DNA of 64,000 bases from assembly GCF_013402915.1 (NCBI RefSeq), contig NC_050719.1, positions 434,001 to 498,000 of the forward strand. The letters are read 5' to 3'. This DNA comes from Zygotorulaspora mrakii. Taxonomy: Eukaryota; Ascomycota; Saccharomycetes; Saccharomycetales; Saccharomycetaceae. The notes beneath the pieces were generated by a model, which was not told the DNA's origin, made no database searches, and saw only the letters and a program-made list of their open reading frames with translations. Of the stretch, positions 1 to 11,053 are shown in pieces (positions within the stretch are counted from its first letter, which is position 1; each line of letters starts with the position of its first letter). Made by a program: the position numbers and the translations under genes.

Positions 1-1
1 G

Positions 2-103
2 ATTGTTGATGATCCATACTATGGTGGTAATGAAGGCTTTGAATACAATTTTAAGCAAATTTCCTATTTTAGTGAAGAATTTTTAAAAAACGAATTGTTG
101 TAG
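2..103 (+). CDS. LTP1: Low-molecular-weight protein tyrosine phosphatase, 3' end only
   Basis: Only the last 33 codons and the TAG stop lie in the window; the gene begins to the left. The visible tail reads VDDPYYGG, then FEYNFKQISYF, ending in KNELL. This matches the C-terminus of yeast Ltp1, including the Asp-Pro followed by an aromatic residue that carries the general-acid aspartate of this phosphatase family. The catalytic Cys loop is N-terminal and outside the window, so activity cannot be judged. The gene converges on NOT5, as LTP1 and NOT5 do in S. cerevisiae, which supports the call. Confidence 0.85.
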   Translation: MVDDPYYGGNEGFEYNFKQISYFSEEFLKNELL

Positions 104-203
104 ATATGATCATCATTATTATTAATATATATGATTCTTTTTAAATATACACGTATAAGTTGTATGTTTCGATCCTAAACTTAAACAAGGAATTCAAGAT
201 AGA

Positions 204-1976
204 TTAAAATAACTTTTCAAAATCCTCCTCTGTGGGAACAATTTCGCTATTACAACGTCTTGCTAGCCAACTTCTTTGATAATCAAAATACCTCCACGAT
301 TCTTCTTCACCTTGCGGCATTCCTGGCGGTGATTTTTCCACTTCCTTATAGTACCAACGGCGATCCTTTTTATTGAACCTCCACTTTCTATTTTTCGCCA
401 ATTCCCTTGCAGCAAGAAACTGTTCATACGTTCCTTGGTAATGATAAAATATGAAGAAAAGCGTATCCAGATCAAACTTGGAGAAAATTCTGGCTAGTGA
501 GGTTCTGGAGTAAACATCTTCATTTTCATCGCTCCCTATATTTTTGTCTTCTGTCCGTTTATCATCTGGTTTATTAAGTGAGCTTTGTTCTTTAACAGGT
601 GACTGCTGTTGCTCCTGCTGCTGCTGCTCTTGCACGGATATTGGATTAACATTATCTATTGGATAGACAAATCTAATCGGTTCACTCGGGAAAAAAATTG
701 AAGTTGGATGAGGAAGAGATAGAGGTTTTCTATAAAAATGAGGTGAGTCGGCATCTAATGAATCCGGACAATTTAGTAAAGAAGATTCTAATTGTGCTTT
801 CATGCGATCTGGCATTTTTTTGTATGGCTGCATCAAAGGTCGTTTTGACTGCAACCAATATTTTAAGTCGTCCTTGAACAATGGATTTTTGAATGCTGCA
901 TTCTCTGATAGCATTCGTTCAATCTGTTCATTTATTTCTTCCGTCTTATCTTGTGGGTAAAGGACTTCCTGTTGAGTGGGATTCATATCTTTTTTCTTAT
1001 GACTATTTCCAATCTCATTTGTGTGATTGATATTGTTATCAGTGCTGTTTGTGGTGCCATTGGTATGAGCATGCTGAGATAATGTTGTAGATGACTCAGG
1101 AGTTGGTGACTGTTGCAAGCTAACAGGTGTAGGAGTCCCGTGAATAGGTGTTGTAACTGCAGAAGGTGTGTCTGTCGGCTGCTGTGCTCTTTTCCTTGGA
1201 GAACGTTCCTGTCTCTTGGCAATCTTCGCCGTGATAGTGTGCGCTGAAGGCGAACTGGTTGCATTAGTTGACGCAATTTGAGAGTCCGAAGTACCAGACG
1301 CCACATTTTCTCTATTTTCATCTGAACCTGGTGTACTCTCACAACCCATATCTTCATAAATTGTGTCATATTCTATGAAATCAGGGTCATCATTGTTCTC
1401 CACATAATATTTTATATCCTCCTGGTAGTCTTGTACTGTCTCAGGTTCCATTTCGTTGTTTTGCAGCAACTTCAGGATGTTTTCCAGATTGTGAATGTGG
1501 AATTCGTGCCTTTCTACTTGTTCCTCATCTTCCTGTGCTTCGTAACCTTCTATCTGTTTTTGCAACTCTTCCAAACATTCTTGAATGAATACGAACTGTT
1601 CTCTTTTCCTCAATTCACGAGGATCTTTTATTATGTCAGGATTGGTCAATGCCTCAGTTGAAAACTGTTTCGTCTTCATTAGTTTCTCTACCGATTTGAA
1701 TCTTTCCATCCCATTTTCAATTAATCGTCTGTTCTCCGTAAGCACTGTCTGCCTATCCTTCACATCTTCTTTGCTCAACCATGTTTTGATTTGATCTCTA
1801 TGTTTTTGCAATTTTTTAATCTCTCTTTTCAAATCGGATTCAAGCTTCTCCCGATAAGATGTATTCTCAGAATTCGTTGACTGAAATTTCTCATACACTG
1901 TCTCAAAGTCCAATAGTCCTTCTTTGACCTTCTTCAGCAGCTTGTCAATATCCTGCTGTAGCTTTCGCTGAGACAT
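204..1976 (-). CDS. NOT5: CCR4-NOT complex subunit Not5
   Basis: A 590-residue subunit of the CCR4-NOT complex, which acts in mRNA decay, translation monitoring and transcription. The N-terminal 240 residues form the Not3/Not5 coiled-coil domain, starting MSQRKLQQDIDKLL and containing KHRDQIKTWLS. The middle, roughly residues 215-340, is low-complexity Ser/Thr/Pro/Asn. The last 150 residues are the conserved NOT-box, with SRTSLARIFSKFDLDTLFF and a terminal EEDFEKLF. Length is close to yeast Not5 (560) and far below Not3 (836), so Not5 is preferred. The frame is open three codons further up only to a GTG; the ATG at 1976 aligns with the yeast start. It converges on LTP1, leaving about 100 bp. 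Confidence 0.93.
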   Translation of the reverse strand: MSQRKLQQDIDKLLKKVKEGLLDFETVYEKFQSTNSENTSYREKLESDLKREIKKLQKHRDQIKTWLSKEDVKDRQTVLTENRRLIENGMERFKSVEKLMKTKQFSTEALTNPDIIKDPRELRKREQFVFIQECLEELQKQIEGYEAQEDEEQVERHEFHIHNLENILKLLQNNEMEPETVQDYQEDIKYYVENNDDPDFIEYDTIYEDMGCESTPGSDENRENVASGTSDSQIASTNATSSPSAHTITAKIAKRQERSPRKRAQQPTDTPSAVTTPIHGTPTPVSLQQSPTPESSTTLSQHAHTNGTTNSTDNNINHTNEIGNSHKKKDMNPTQQEVLYPQDKTEEINEQIERMLSENAAFKNPLFKDDLKYWLQSKRPLMQPYKKMPDRMKAQLESSLLNCPDSLDADSPHFYRKPLSLPHPTSIFFPSEPIRFVYPIDNVNPISVQEQQQQEQQQSPVKEQSSLNKPDDKRTEDKNIGSDENEDVYSRTSLARIFSKFDLDTLFFIFYHYQGTYEQFLAARELAKNRKWRFNKKDRRWYYKEVEKSPPGMPQGEEESWRYFDYQRSWLARRCNSEIVPTEEDFEKLF

Positions 1977-3493
1977 TGTCAACACTCTTGCAAGATGCTA
2001 AATTTCTGAGCTGTCAAATCTTCGCTTAATTCAAATGATTGCCCTCCTAAATGAATAAAATGGGGGGAAAGAAAAACACAGCAGCGAAGGTTAATGTTGG
2101 CTACTTAACTAACTCAATCGGTCGAATTACAATGAAGAGGTGTAACAATTCCTTTAACAATTTGGACTTTTGACTACCATACTGAAACTTGAAAGACCTC
2201 CTCATCAGCTTTATTTGCAAATGGCTAGCGAAAATAACGTATAAAGTGAGCAATATTTCATCTTTCCTGAGCTGTGTAATAGAACTGGCGATTGTTCACG
2301 TAAAGTGTTTCGATATAACTAGAGTTTGATCCTTTCGCGTCTTCTATATCACAATTTCTTAGCATTTTTGAAAGCTTGAAGACCACATATTTTCATATTC
2401 AAATCCTTATGCCTTTCCTGATGATGTTTGGTGAACATTTCTCTTAACAGCATCTTAGAAGAAATGATTCCGATATAGTTGAGACAAACGCATAAAGGAC
2501 TGGTCACAAGAGAAGATTCAGCGGAATTATAGCGCAGTGCAAACTCCATTGTGCTGGGATTCATACGCCATAATCGTATTCAAGGACATCCCAAAACTGT
2601 GTTAGGGTTAAGAATCTATCATAGAATGAGCATCAATGCGGGTCAGGTCTCATACAAGTTCCTGCAATGTGAATAATTTTGCTTGGAAATACAACGAGCG
2701 GATCTAACGAAAAAACAAGTAACGGATAAGAGGAACGCAATTTGTCGTGCTACGTCGGTGCTCGTTCTCAATTAATTGTTCTCCTGAAAAGTAACAGCGC
2801 ACAAAATCGGATTACTGCAACGAATTCAGGAAACTACTGGGAACCTGTAGTACAATTCAATTTCTTGTGACTTTGGCTCTCTCAATCGTGAACGCAAAAA
2901 AGGCCTTGTGCATGGAGAACCCACAGCCAACATAGAAGGGCACTAGCAAGAGAATATAAAAGAGGAAGTTTTCAGTCTGAGGCGTGAGTTTGAGTGCAAT
3001 TAAACTTTCACCAAGATCTTTTGGAACCGATCACACCATGCAGGAATTTAGTTATGTACCGTCAAAGCGGGGTGTGACTGCCTTTTCCATTTCAAAACTG
3101 TAACATCAGTGAATCGTTCAAGGTCCAAATTATCGCAGCCTTCCCGAGTTCCGCTATAGTACCCTGATTACTGGACTATAGCAGCAGCGAATGAATTGGA
3201 CACCTGAGCTATGTTGTTTGGAAGTAATAATATTTGGTTCAAAATCCAAAATCCTGAACAGCCCTTAAGTATTCGCCAACGGTTGTGCCACCAGTATAAA
3301 GCAAGAATATTATAAATGGGCGAATCCATAATGGAAGGCCAACCGAGGGTGATTGAGCATGCAAAGGTGATTTTTCAGTGTGCGATACACTACCTATGTA
3401 GCTTTGACGTCTGAACTTGTGCTCTGTGAAAATAGATGTTCTGTTGAAAAGCGCTTTTAAGTAGTTTTTTTTCAACTTTGTTTGGAAAAGTTT

Positions 3494-3502
3494 TCCGCCG
3501 GA
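3494..3502. promoter_or_regulatory. Lys14-type palindrome upstream of LYS2
   Basis: TCCGCCGGA fits the known Lys14 core TCC-R-N-Y-GGA and is followed by ATTT, like the extended site in S. cerevisiae lysine genes. It lies 224 bp upstream of the chosen LYS2 ATG. Lys14 activates lysine genes in response to 2-aminoadipate semialdehyde. The motif is visible; the regulation is inferred. Confidence 0.7.
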
Positions 3503-3541
3503 ATTTCGACATTTCTGGACGTCTGAGTTGCTGGAAGCGAC

Positions 3542-3547
3542 TGACTC
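3542..3547 (+). promoter_or_regulatory. Gcn4-type TGACTC core upstream of LYS2
   Basis: TGACTC is the core bound by Gcn4 in amino-acid starvation genes. It lies 40 bp downstream of the Lys14-type palindrome and about 180 bp before the LYS2 ATG, a normal distance. A single 6-mer can occur by chance; the context is what supports it. Confidence 0.45.
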
Positions 3548-3725
3548 TTTCGATGCCCACTGACGACACTGCCAATGGTTTAATCATTCAATAGATTTCT
3601 GTCAGCATAGTGGGCTCAATTTACGTAAAGATTTTTATTGACATATATCTCTGTTAGACTCGAATAGTTTGAGAAACTTAAACAGGCTTACACTCATCAG
3701 CAATCAAGCCAAAGATCATTCGAGG

Positions 3726-6700
3726 ATGGATGACCAGGGTTGGATTGAAAGATTGGACAATCCCACTCTAAGCGTTCTTCCACAAGATTTCCTACGTCCG
3801 CAACAGGCACCATTTGTTGAGCAGGATGTGTACTCGATTAGCCTCCCCCAGCTGGACGCTGTGAGCTCCTCAAGAAACCCGTACCTGGTTACACTGACTG
3901 TTTGGGCTGCTTTACTGTATAGATTTACTGGCGACGACGATATCGTGCTATACATTGATGGGAATAAAGTGTTGAGATTCACAATTCAACCATCAGTTTC
4001 TTTCCAGGAACTCTTCGATTTAATCAGAAAAGAGGTCGACTCACTACCAGGGTCACAAGAGCTATCTTTCGATGAGCTATCCGAAACTATACGCAAGGCT
4101 AATGATTTGGAGAGGTGCCCACAATTGTTTCGTCTGGGTGTAGTCAGTAATAAGTTTGATTTCAAGTTGGACAACTTTAAGCATCATCCTATGGATTTGG
4201 CTTTGAACGTTGAGCAAAAGGAGGGTTTTACTTCTCTGCAGATCATTTACAACAAATTTTTATACTCGCCAGAAAGAATATCCATTTTGGCAGACCAAAT
4301 TACTCAATTTATCACTCGTGTAGTTGAAGAGCCATCTGTTTGTATCACCAAAGTCTCTTTAATTACGGAAAAGTCAAGCCAGGCATTACCTGATCCAACA
4401 GCAAACTTAGGTTGGTGTGATTTCGTAGGGTGTATTCATGATATTTTTCAAGACAATGCCGAAAAGTTCCCGGAGAGATCTTGTGTGGTCGAAACTCCAC
4501 CATTTAATTCAACCAAGACCCGCCATTTTACCTATCAAGACATCAACCGTGCTTCTAACATTGTTGCTCACTACTTGATTGATACAGGAATCAAAACTGG
4601 TGATGTGGTGATGATATACTCTTCCCGTGGTGTTGATTTGATGGTGAGTGTCATGGGTGTCTTGAAAGCAGGCGCTACATTTTCTGTAATTGATCCTGCG
4701 TATCCACCAGCAAGGCAGACAGTTTACTTAGGAGTCGCCAAACCCAAAGGTCTGATTGTCATCAGAACTGCTGGAGAACTAGACCAATTGGTTGAAGACT
4801 ACATTAGTAAGACGTTGGATATTATAACGCGTGTCCCTTCCATTGCAATTCAAGATGATGCTACTTTGCAAGGATCGGTTGATCCACAGAAAGATATTTT
4901 CGAGCCTTACGAACATTTGAAGGATACGCGGACTAATGTGATTGTTGGTCCTGACTCTAATCCAACTTTATCATTTACTTCAGGCTCCGAAGGTTTGCCA
5001 AAAGGTGTTTTAGGTAGGCACTTTTCACTGGCTTACTATTTCAAATGGATGTCAAAGCAATTCAATCTATCTGAACATGATAAATTCACAATGTTAAGTG
5101 GTATTGCCCATGACCCAATTCAAAGAGACATGTTTACTCCGTTGTTCTTGGGTGCTCAACTTTATGTTCCTACCCAGGATGACATTGGGACACCTGGAAG
5201 ATTAGCTGAATGGATGGGGAAATATGGTTGCACAGTTACACATTTGACCCCTGCCATGGGTCATCTGCTAACAGCAGAAGCTACTACTCTGTTTCCGGAG
5301 CTCCATCACGCTTTCTTTGTGGGAGATATTCTAACCAAACGTGACTGCCTGAGACTACAAACTCTGGCCGAAAACTGTAACATCGTCAATATGTATGGTA
5401 CTACAGAAACTCAACGTGCGGTATCATATTTTGAAGTCCAATCGAGATCAAAGGACGCAAAATTTTTAAAAAAAGCTAAAGATGTCATGCCAGCAGGTAA
5501 AGGTATGTTAAATGTCCAATTACTGATCGTAAATAGATACGATAGTGCGCAAGTTTGTGGTATAGGTGAGATTGGTGAAATATACGTTCGCGCAGGCGGT
5601 CTGGCCGAAGGATATCGTGGATTGCCCGACTTAAACAAGGAAAAGTTCGTTAACAACTGGTTTGTCGATAAGGATCACTGGAAGTACCTAGATGTCGACA
5701 AGAAAGAGCCTTGGAGAAAATATTGGTTTGGACCAAGGGACAGACTTTATAGAACCGGTGACCTTGGCCGTTACTTACCTGATGGTAATGCAGAGTGCTG
5801 CGGTCGTGCTGATGACCAAGTTAAGATCCGTGGCTTTAGAATTGAATTAGGTGAAATTGACACAAATATTTCCCAGCATCCTCTTTTAAGAGAAAACATC
5901 ACATTAGTTCGTAAGAATGCTGATAATGAACCAACCTTAATTACTTTCTTGGTCCCAAGATTTGACAAACCAAAAGAACTGTCTAAATTTCAGAGTGAAA
6001 TTCCAGCTGAGGTAGAATCAGATCCAATTGTAAAAGGTTTAGTTGGCTACCACTTATTGGCTAAGGACATCAAAGAGTTTTTGAAGAAAAGACTAGCAAG
6101 CTACGCAATTCCCTCTTTACTAGTTGTTCTGGACAAATTACCACTAAATCCCAATGGTAAAGTTGACAAGCCCAAATTGCAATTTCCAAGTCCGAAACAG
6201 TTGGAGTTGGTTGCCGCAAACAGCAAATCAGAAATTGACGATTCCGCCTTCACGCCAGCTGAGCGTGAAATTCGTGATCTTTGGTTAAGTGTATTGCCAA
6301 CTAAGCCTGCGTCAGTCTCTCCGGATGACTCTTTCTTTGACCTAGGTGGTCATTCTATCCTAGCGACAAGAATGATTTTCTCGTTAAAAAAGAATCTGAA
6401 CATTGACCTACCACTTGGGATAATTTACAAGTTTCCCACTATTAAGGCATTTGCGGCAGAGGTTTCCAGGATAAAAAACTCCGAAACGTCCTCAAAAGAC
6501 TTTGTTGAGGTCTTCGATTATGCGAAGGATGCAAAAGATTTAGTTAAAGCTTTGCCCTCCACTTATGCTTCCCGCGAACCATTCGTAAAACCTTCTATTG
6601 CATCAGGCAACAATATTACAATCAATGCCTTTGTTACAGGAGCTACTGGATTCTTAGGGTCTTATATTCTTGCCGATCTACTCACTCGTCAAATTCCATT

Positions 6701-7880
6701 TTGTGATATCAAAGTCTTTGCTCATGTTCGTGCTAAAGATGAAAAAGCCGGTATGGAAAGACTGGAAAAAGCCGGTATTACATATGGTACGTGGTCTCAC
6801 AAATTTATGTCCCGTGTTGAAGTTGTCTTAGGTGATCTATCAAAACCTCAATTTGGATTGAACTCTGAGAAATGGGACAGACTCACCAATGAAATTGATA
6901 TAATTATCCACAATGGTGCTCTAGTTCACTGGGTTTTCCCTTATATCAAGTTGAGAGATGCAAATGTCGTATCGAGTATTAACGTGATGAACCTGGCAGC
7001 AACCGGTAAAGCAAAGTTTTTCAATTTTGTTTCATCAACATCAACCCTTGACACTGAAAACTACTTCTCGCTATCAGATAAATTAGTTGCCGAAGGAAAA
7101 CCAGGAATTCCCGAGTCGGATGAGTTGATGGGGTCTGCAACAGGCTTAACTGGGGGATATGGACAATCCAAATGGGCTGCGGAATACATTATTAGACATG
7201 CCGGCGAGAGAGGTCTTCGTGGCTGCATAGTAAGACCTGGTTACGTCACTGGTGCTTCGACGAATGGTTCCTGTAACACCGATGATTTTCTACTAAGGCT
7301 TTTGAAGGGATGTGCCCAAATTGGTAAAATACCCAATATCAATAACAGTGTGAACATGGTCCCTGTTGATCACGTTGCTCGTGTGGTGGTAGCATCTGCT
7401 ATTAACCCCCCTATGGAAAATGAGTTTACAGTCGCTCAAGTAACTGCTCACCCCCGTATTTCCTTGAAGGATTACCTATATCAATTGAAAGAATATGGCT
7501 ATGATGTAGAAATTGTTGATTACGAATCTTGGGGTAAATTTTTGGAAAAATCAGTGGAAGAGGGAAAGGACAATGCTTTATATCCATTATTGCATATGGT
7601 ACTTGAGAATTTACCAGCAGGCACAAGAGCACCCGAACTTGATGATTCTAATGCAGTTTTATCATTGAAAAAAGATATTGAGTGGTCTGGTGAAGATGTA
7701 TCTTGTGGGAAAGGTGGCACACCAGAGCAAATTGCAATTTACATTGCATTCTTGCGCAAAGTTGGATTCTTGTCTGCTCCTTCAGGAGGAAAAGTCTTAC
7801 CAAAGATTACAATCACCCAAGAGCAACTTGACTTGGTCGCTTCGGGAGCAGGGGCACGTTCAAGTTCTGCTACCAACTAG
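3726..7880 (+). CDS. LYS2: L-2-aminoadipate reductase (alpha-aminoadipate reductase)
   Basis: A 1,384-residue cytosolic enzyme of the fungal lysine pathway. It activates 2-aminoadipate with ATP, tethers it to a phosphopantetheine arm and reduces it with NADPH to the semialdehyde. Domains in order: an NRPS-type condensation-like N-terminus; an adenylation domain with FTSGSEGLPKG and the YRTGDLGRY region; a carrier domain with DLGGHS, in which Ser877 is the expected phosphopantetheine site; and a reductase with GATGFLG at about 972-978 and a YGQSKWAAEY active-site motif. Length matches yeast Lys2 (1,392). The frame runs upstream to a TTG at 3669, but the ATG at 3726 (MDDQGWIERLDN) aligns with the yeast start. 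It converges on RAD16. Activation by Lys5 is expected but LYS5 is not in this window. Confidence 0.97.
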   Translation: MDDQGWIERLDNPTLSVLPQDFLRPQQAPFVEQDVYSISLPQLDAVSSSRNPYLVTLTVWAALLYRFTGDDDIVLYIDGNKVLRFTIQPSVSFQELFDLIRKEVDSLPGSQELSFDELSETIRKANDLERCPQLFRLGVVSNKFDFKLDNFKHHPMDLALNVEQKEGFTSLQIIYNKFLYSPERISILADQITQFITRVVEEPSVCITKVSLITEKSSQALPDPTANLGWCDFVGCIHDIFQDNAEKFPERSCVVETPPFNSTKTRHFTYQDINRASNIVAHYLIDTGIKTGDVVMIYSSRGVDLMVSVMGVLKAGATFSVIDPAYPPARQTVYLGVAKPKGLIVIRTAGELDQLVEDYISKTLDIITRVPSIAIQDDATLQGSVDPQKDIFEPYEHLKDTRTNVIVGPDSNPTLSFTSGSEGLPKGVLGRHFSLAYYFKWMSKQFNLSEHDKFTMLSGIAHDPIQRDMFTPLFLGAQLYVPTQDDIGTPGRLAEWMGKYGCTVTHLTPAMGHLLTAEATTLFPELHHAFFVGDILTKRDCLRLQTLAENCNIVNMYGTTETQRAVSYFEVQSRSKDAKFLKKAKDVMPAGKGMLNVQLLIVNRYDSAQVCGIGEIGEIYVRAGGLAEGYRGLPDLNKEKFVNNWFVDKDHWKYLDVDKKEPWRKYWFGPRDRLYRTGDLGRYLPDGNAECCGRADDQVKIRGFRIELGEIDTNISQHPLLRENITLVRKNADNEPTLITFLVPRFDKPKELSKFQSEIPAEVESDPIVKGLVGYHLLAKDIKEFLKKRLASYAIPSLLVVLDKLPLNPNGKVDKPKLQFPSPKQLELVAANSKSEIDDSAFTPAEREIRDLWLSVLPTKPASVSPDDSFFDLGGHSILATRMIFSLKKNLNIDLPLGIIYKFPTIKAFAAEVSRIKNSETSSKDFVEVFDYAKDAKDLVKALPSTYASREPFVKPSIASGNNITINAFVTGATGFLGSYILADLLTRQIPFCDIKVFAHVRAKDEKAGMERLEKAGITYGTWSHKFMSRVEVVLGDLSKPQFGLNSEKWDRLTNEIDIIIHNGALVHWVFPYIKLRDANVVSSINVMNLAATGKAKFFNFVSSTSTLDTENYFSLSDKLVAEGKPGIPESDELMGSATGLTGGYGQSKWAAEYIIRHAGERGLRGCIVRPGYVTGASTNGSCNTDDFLLRLLKGCAQIGKIPNINNSVNMVPVDHVARVVVASAINPPMENEFTVAQVTAHPRISLKDYLYQLKEYGYDVEIVDYESWGKFLEKSVEEGKDNALYPLLHMVLENLPAGTRAPELDDSNAVLSLKKDIEWSGEDVSCGKGGTPEQIAIYIAFLRKVGFLSAPSGGKVLPKITITQEQLDLVASGAGARSSSATN

Positions 7881-7997
7881 ATACGTTTAATTTCTTAACT
7901 AGAAAAATATATGCAAAAATATATACCAAAAGATACACGAAAATAGAAGAATTGAAAAAGTAAATATTCAATGTCAGAAAGACTAATATCCAAATAA

Positions 7998-10337
7998 TTA
8001 ATTATTAAATAAGAACTGCAAATCAGCTGGTGTTAACCTGTTAATAGCAGCTTCATCTTGATTTATTGTTGCATTGATCATATTTGCCTTTTTCTCTTGC
8101 AGTTCAATTATTCTTGATTCTATACTATCTTCGATACAAAATCTTGTAATTTTGACGGGTCTATATTGACCAATTCTATGAACTCTATCACCACTTTGCC
8201 ATTCAACACTTGGATTCCACCATGGATCAAGTATAAAAACTTGTGAAGCTTCACAAAGATTTAATGCAACACCACCAGCTTTCAAACTAACTAAAAAAAC
8301 CTCGCAATGAATATTATTCATGAAATAGTTGATAGTTTCATCTCTTTGAGTTGGTGACATGCTTCCTTGTAATTTAACAGTTTGGAAACCCGCTCTTTTT
8401 AATCTCCATTCGACTAAATCTAACATACTTGTAAATTGAGAGAAAACAATAGATTTTATGGTCTTTTTATCACTTCTTAATGAATAAAGCTCTTCGACGA
8501 GTGCTTCGATCTTTGTAGAAGACTTCCAATTACCCTTCATGTTTAAACGACTAACAATGCTTTGCTTTTTGAATAGATCTAAATCAACTTCTAGGGCAGG
8601 TTGTGATAAATCTATACTTAAACCAATATGACAAACTGGACAAGTGAGTCTTTTTTCTTCTTCCATGAATGATTCCACATATTCTTTTATACATAATCGA
8701 CAGAATTTATGATGACATTTTGATTCTATAGGTTCCTCAGCTTCATCGTCACATAATTGACATATAATAACACCATTATCCGTAGACTCATTACCATTTT
8801 TATCGTTTAACCTTTTGAGTACCAAATCAGGATGATCAGCTAACTGTCTCATTCTTGTAATTAATGTGAAAATATTGGCATAATTATTTAAAACAACACC
8901 TTCTTCAACGTAAGAATTATATTTCCTTCTCACATCCATGTATAAACTTTTGTAAAGGTCTTTTTCATGTTCATTGAAATAATCTTTTCTCACCGTGACA
9001 ATTCTTGGTGGTAGACCCAAATCATCCGCTCTTTCGACTTTGGTTCTTCTAAGCATTAAATGCTTCAATAAAAGCTGAATATTATTTAAAGATTCTAAAC
9101 CCAACCCTGTAGCACCAAACTGTTGAATATTTTTCAGCATAAAATGATTGAAAAAATTTCTATGTTGCATAATAACATGACCACAATGATCACAATGCAT
9201 ATTATCAGAAAATTTCCATTCTTTTGATTTGCAATCGCAGGAAGTACAATAATAATTGGCAAATGGCTCAACATCCAAGAATCTAATAAGCGAATACATT
9301 TCACCAATTCTATTTTGTAAAGGTGTACCAGTCAAACACCATCTTTTCAAAGATTTCAAAGAGTTCACAGCTCTTGCCGTGTTACTTTGTCTATCTTTAA
9401 TATTATGAGCCTCATCAAGTATAACTCTATGAAAGTCAATATGATGTAATAAAGATTTTTCTTTTACCATACCATTTTTTCTTCTAAATCCATAATTTTG
9501 TTTTCTGAAAACCGATTCCAAAACGGAATATGTTGTTAGAATAACGTCAATATCACCCAAATCACCATAATCATTGGTTCTCGAAGCTCCGTGATAAATA
9601 TAAGTCTTGAGCGCACCATTCGTATGTTGATCGATTTCATTTTTCCATTGAATTAAGGCAACTGTCGGAGCCACCACAAGCGAAGGTCTCTTTGCAAGAT
9701 CATTCATCAGTAACGCAATCGTTTGGATCGTTTTACCCATACCCATTTCATCTGATAATATACCACCGTTGTATTTGCTTGCTTCTTGATTTATTAACCA
9801 TCTAAGACCTTCTAATTGGAAAGGTAGTAATTTGATAGACATTCCCTTGGGTTGCGTAGCTCTTTTAGCGACATAGCATGGGGCCTCCTTCAAATTGCTG
9901 AAAACACTCCGAAGTTCGGGATGCCAACCATATAGTCTTTCTGTATTTCTGTTATATCTGTCAGTTTTTTTTTCATCGTCCGTTTTCCTCTTTTTCTTCG
10001 CAGGTTTTCGTGGTGCTCTCTTCTTTGCAGTGGTCTTTCTTCTCTTACTGAGCGGTTCATCATCATCCTCATCTTCCTCATCCCCATCACCCTCACCCTC
10101 ATCTGCATCGGCCTTCAAAATTTCCGTCTCATCTGCACCCGCAGCGCCGCCCATATCGGCTGGTTCCCCCTTGATTATCGAACCGTCCTGTTGCGTTAGA
10201 TCGACTATATCACCCTTATAGTCATCATCATCCTCATTTTGCGACCGCTCTCCGCCATCGCTCATTTCCACATAGTCTACTTTTTTCCTCTGACGTCTCG
10301 TCCTCCTGGGACGGATGAATCCTCCATCTTCGACCAT
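7998..10337 (-). CDS. RAD16: SWI/SNF-family ATPase of global-genome nucleotide excision repair
   Basis: A 779-residue nuclear protein that with Rad7 finds UV damage in non-transcribed DNA. The N-terminus (about 1-110) is acidic and basic low-complexity. A Snf2 ATPase follows, with DEMGMGKT (Walker A, about 196-203) and DEAH (about 308-311). A Cys-rich insert (CTSCDC and CDHC) lies between the ATPase halves. A RING finger lies at about 526-569 ([17 protein letters not shown]), and the helicase C-terminal half ends [14 protein letters not shown] ([13 protein letters not shown]). Yeast Rad16 has 790 residues. The frame is open 145 codons further upstream through GC-rich DNA. The ATG at 10,337, giving [15 protein letters not shown], aligns with yeast MQEGGFIRRRRTR and is preferred. 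It shares a 2-kb divergent region with CYC8. Confidence 0.96.
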   Translation of the reverse strand: MVEDGGFIRPRRTRRQRKKVDYVEMSDGGERSQNEDDDDYKGDIVDLTQQDGSIIKGEPADMGGAAGADETEILKADADEGEGDGDEEDEDDDEPLSKRRKTTAKKRAPRKPAKKKRKTDDEKKTDRYNRNTERLYGWHPELRSVFSNLKEAPCYVAKRATQPKGMSIKLLPFQLEGLRWLINQEASKYNGGILSDEMGMGKTIQTIALLMNDLAKRPSLVVAPTVALIQWKNEIDQHTNGALKTYIYHGASRTNDYGDLGDIDVILTTYSVLESVFRKQNYGFRRKNGMVKEKSLLHHIDFHRVILDEAHNIKDRQSNTARAVNSLKSLKRWCLTGTPLQNRIGEMYSLIRFLDVEPFANYYCTSCDCKSKEWKFSDNMHCDHCGHVIMQHRNFFNHFMLKNIQQFGATGLGLESLNNIQLLLKHLMLRRTKVERADDLGLPPRIVTVRKDYFNEHEKDLYKSLYMDVRRKYNSYVEEGVVLNNYANIFTLITRMRQLADHPDLVLKRLNDKNGNESTDNGVIICQLCDDEAEEPIESKCHHKFCRLCIKEYVESFMEEEKRLTCPVCHIGLSIDLSQPALEVDLDLFKKQSIVSRLNMKGNWKSSTKIEALVEELYSLRSDKKTIKSIVFSQFTSMLDLVEWRLKRAGFQTVKLQGSMSPTQRDETINYFMNNIHCEVFLVSLKAGGVALNLCEASQVFILDPWWNPSVEWQSGDRVHRIGQYRPVKITRFCIEDSIESRIIELQEKKANMINATINQDEAAINRLTPADLQFLFNN

Positions 10338-11053
10338 ACAACACCTTACTTGAAGCCACCCTTCGAGAGACGCTTGCTGTCTTGCGGCAAGAACCTCTTT
10401 TCCATGTACTTTGCTGTGGGACTTGATCGCCAGGATATGGAAAGCTCTGAGTCGGTCACCTCGGCAGTGGCCAGCTGATACGTCACTACACACGAACACT
10501 TCTGCGACTGCTACTACCGCCGCTCCCGCTGCTCCCGCTCCACCCAGCGGGGCCTCCGCCTCTGTCGGGACCGAACGACGTGGCGGAACGAGTCCATCCA
10601 AACGGTCAGATAGCGGCGCTCCACTGCACTCAACTGCGTTCTCCCTGGCAACTCCAGCACAGCTCTGTGGATCTGCACCAGCGCCGCTGGTGATCGCCCT
10701 ATCGCGTGACCATGCCCTCGCATCCAGCAGAGTACAGCAAACTGGAGGAGGAAGGCGAGGACCATGTTCCAACTCTGCACCTCGCTTTTATACCTCGACG
10801 CAATTTAGCCGCCAGCTGCTCGGTCTTCAGATCTGCACCCGCAGCTGCGCTGGCCCCGGACCAACGGGGCAAACCCAGCGGCACAAGCCCAGGGGTCCGC
10901 AAAGTAGCTGCTGGTTCTACCCTCACAGCCGCGGCCGAGACTGTCCGCTCCGGATGCCGTTGGCGCACCGGTTTAGCCGCCCAAGGCCAGGGACCAAAGC
11001 CACGCGCCCATCGGCCCGTACCAAACGACCCTTTGCACCGCGAATCACCGATC

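Larger units (their letters stand above)
1977..3725. other. NOT5-LYS2 divergent intergenic region
   Basis: About 1.75 kb with no recognisable gene. The LYS2-proximal part holds a Lys14-type palindrome and a Gcn4-type TGACTC core, listed separately, and an ACATATATC TATA-like stretch near 3641. A separate canonical TATAAAAG lies at 2955-2962 and is followed by a 21-codon ATG frame at 3038-3103. A Rox1-like ATTGTTCTC core lies at 2775-2783. Open frames of 70-78 codons in this stretch have no family resemblance I recognise. Confidence 0.6.

Noticed and set aside
2349..3475. 71- and 78-codon minus-strand frames in the NOT5-LYS2 gap
   Set aside because: No similarity recognised, no conserved neighbour in the ancestral order, and stops surround them.
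10338..10772. 145-codon upstream extension of RAD16
   Set aside because: The frame is open only because the DNA is GC-rich. The added residues have no similarity to Rad16, and the ATG at 10,337 aligns with the yeast start.
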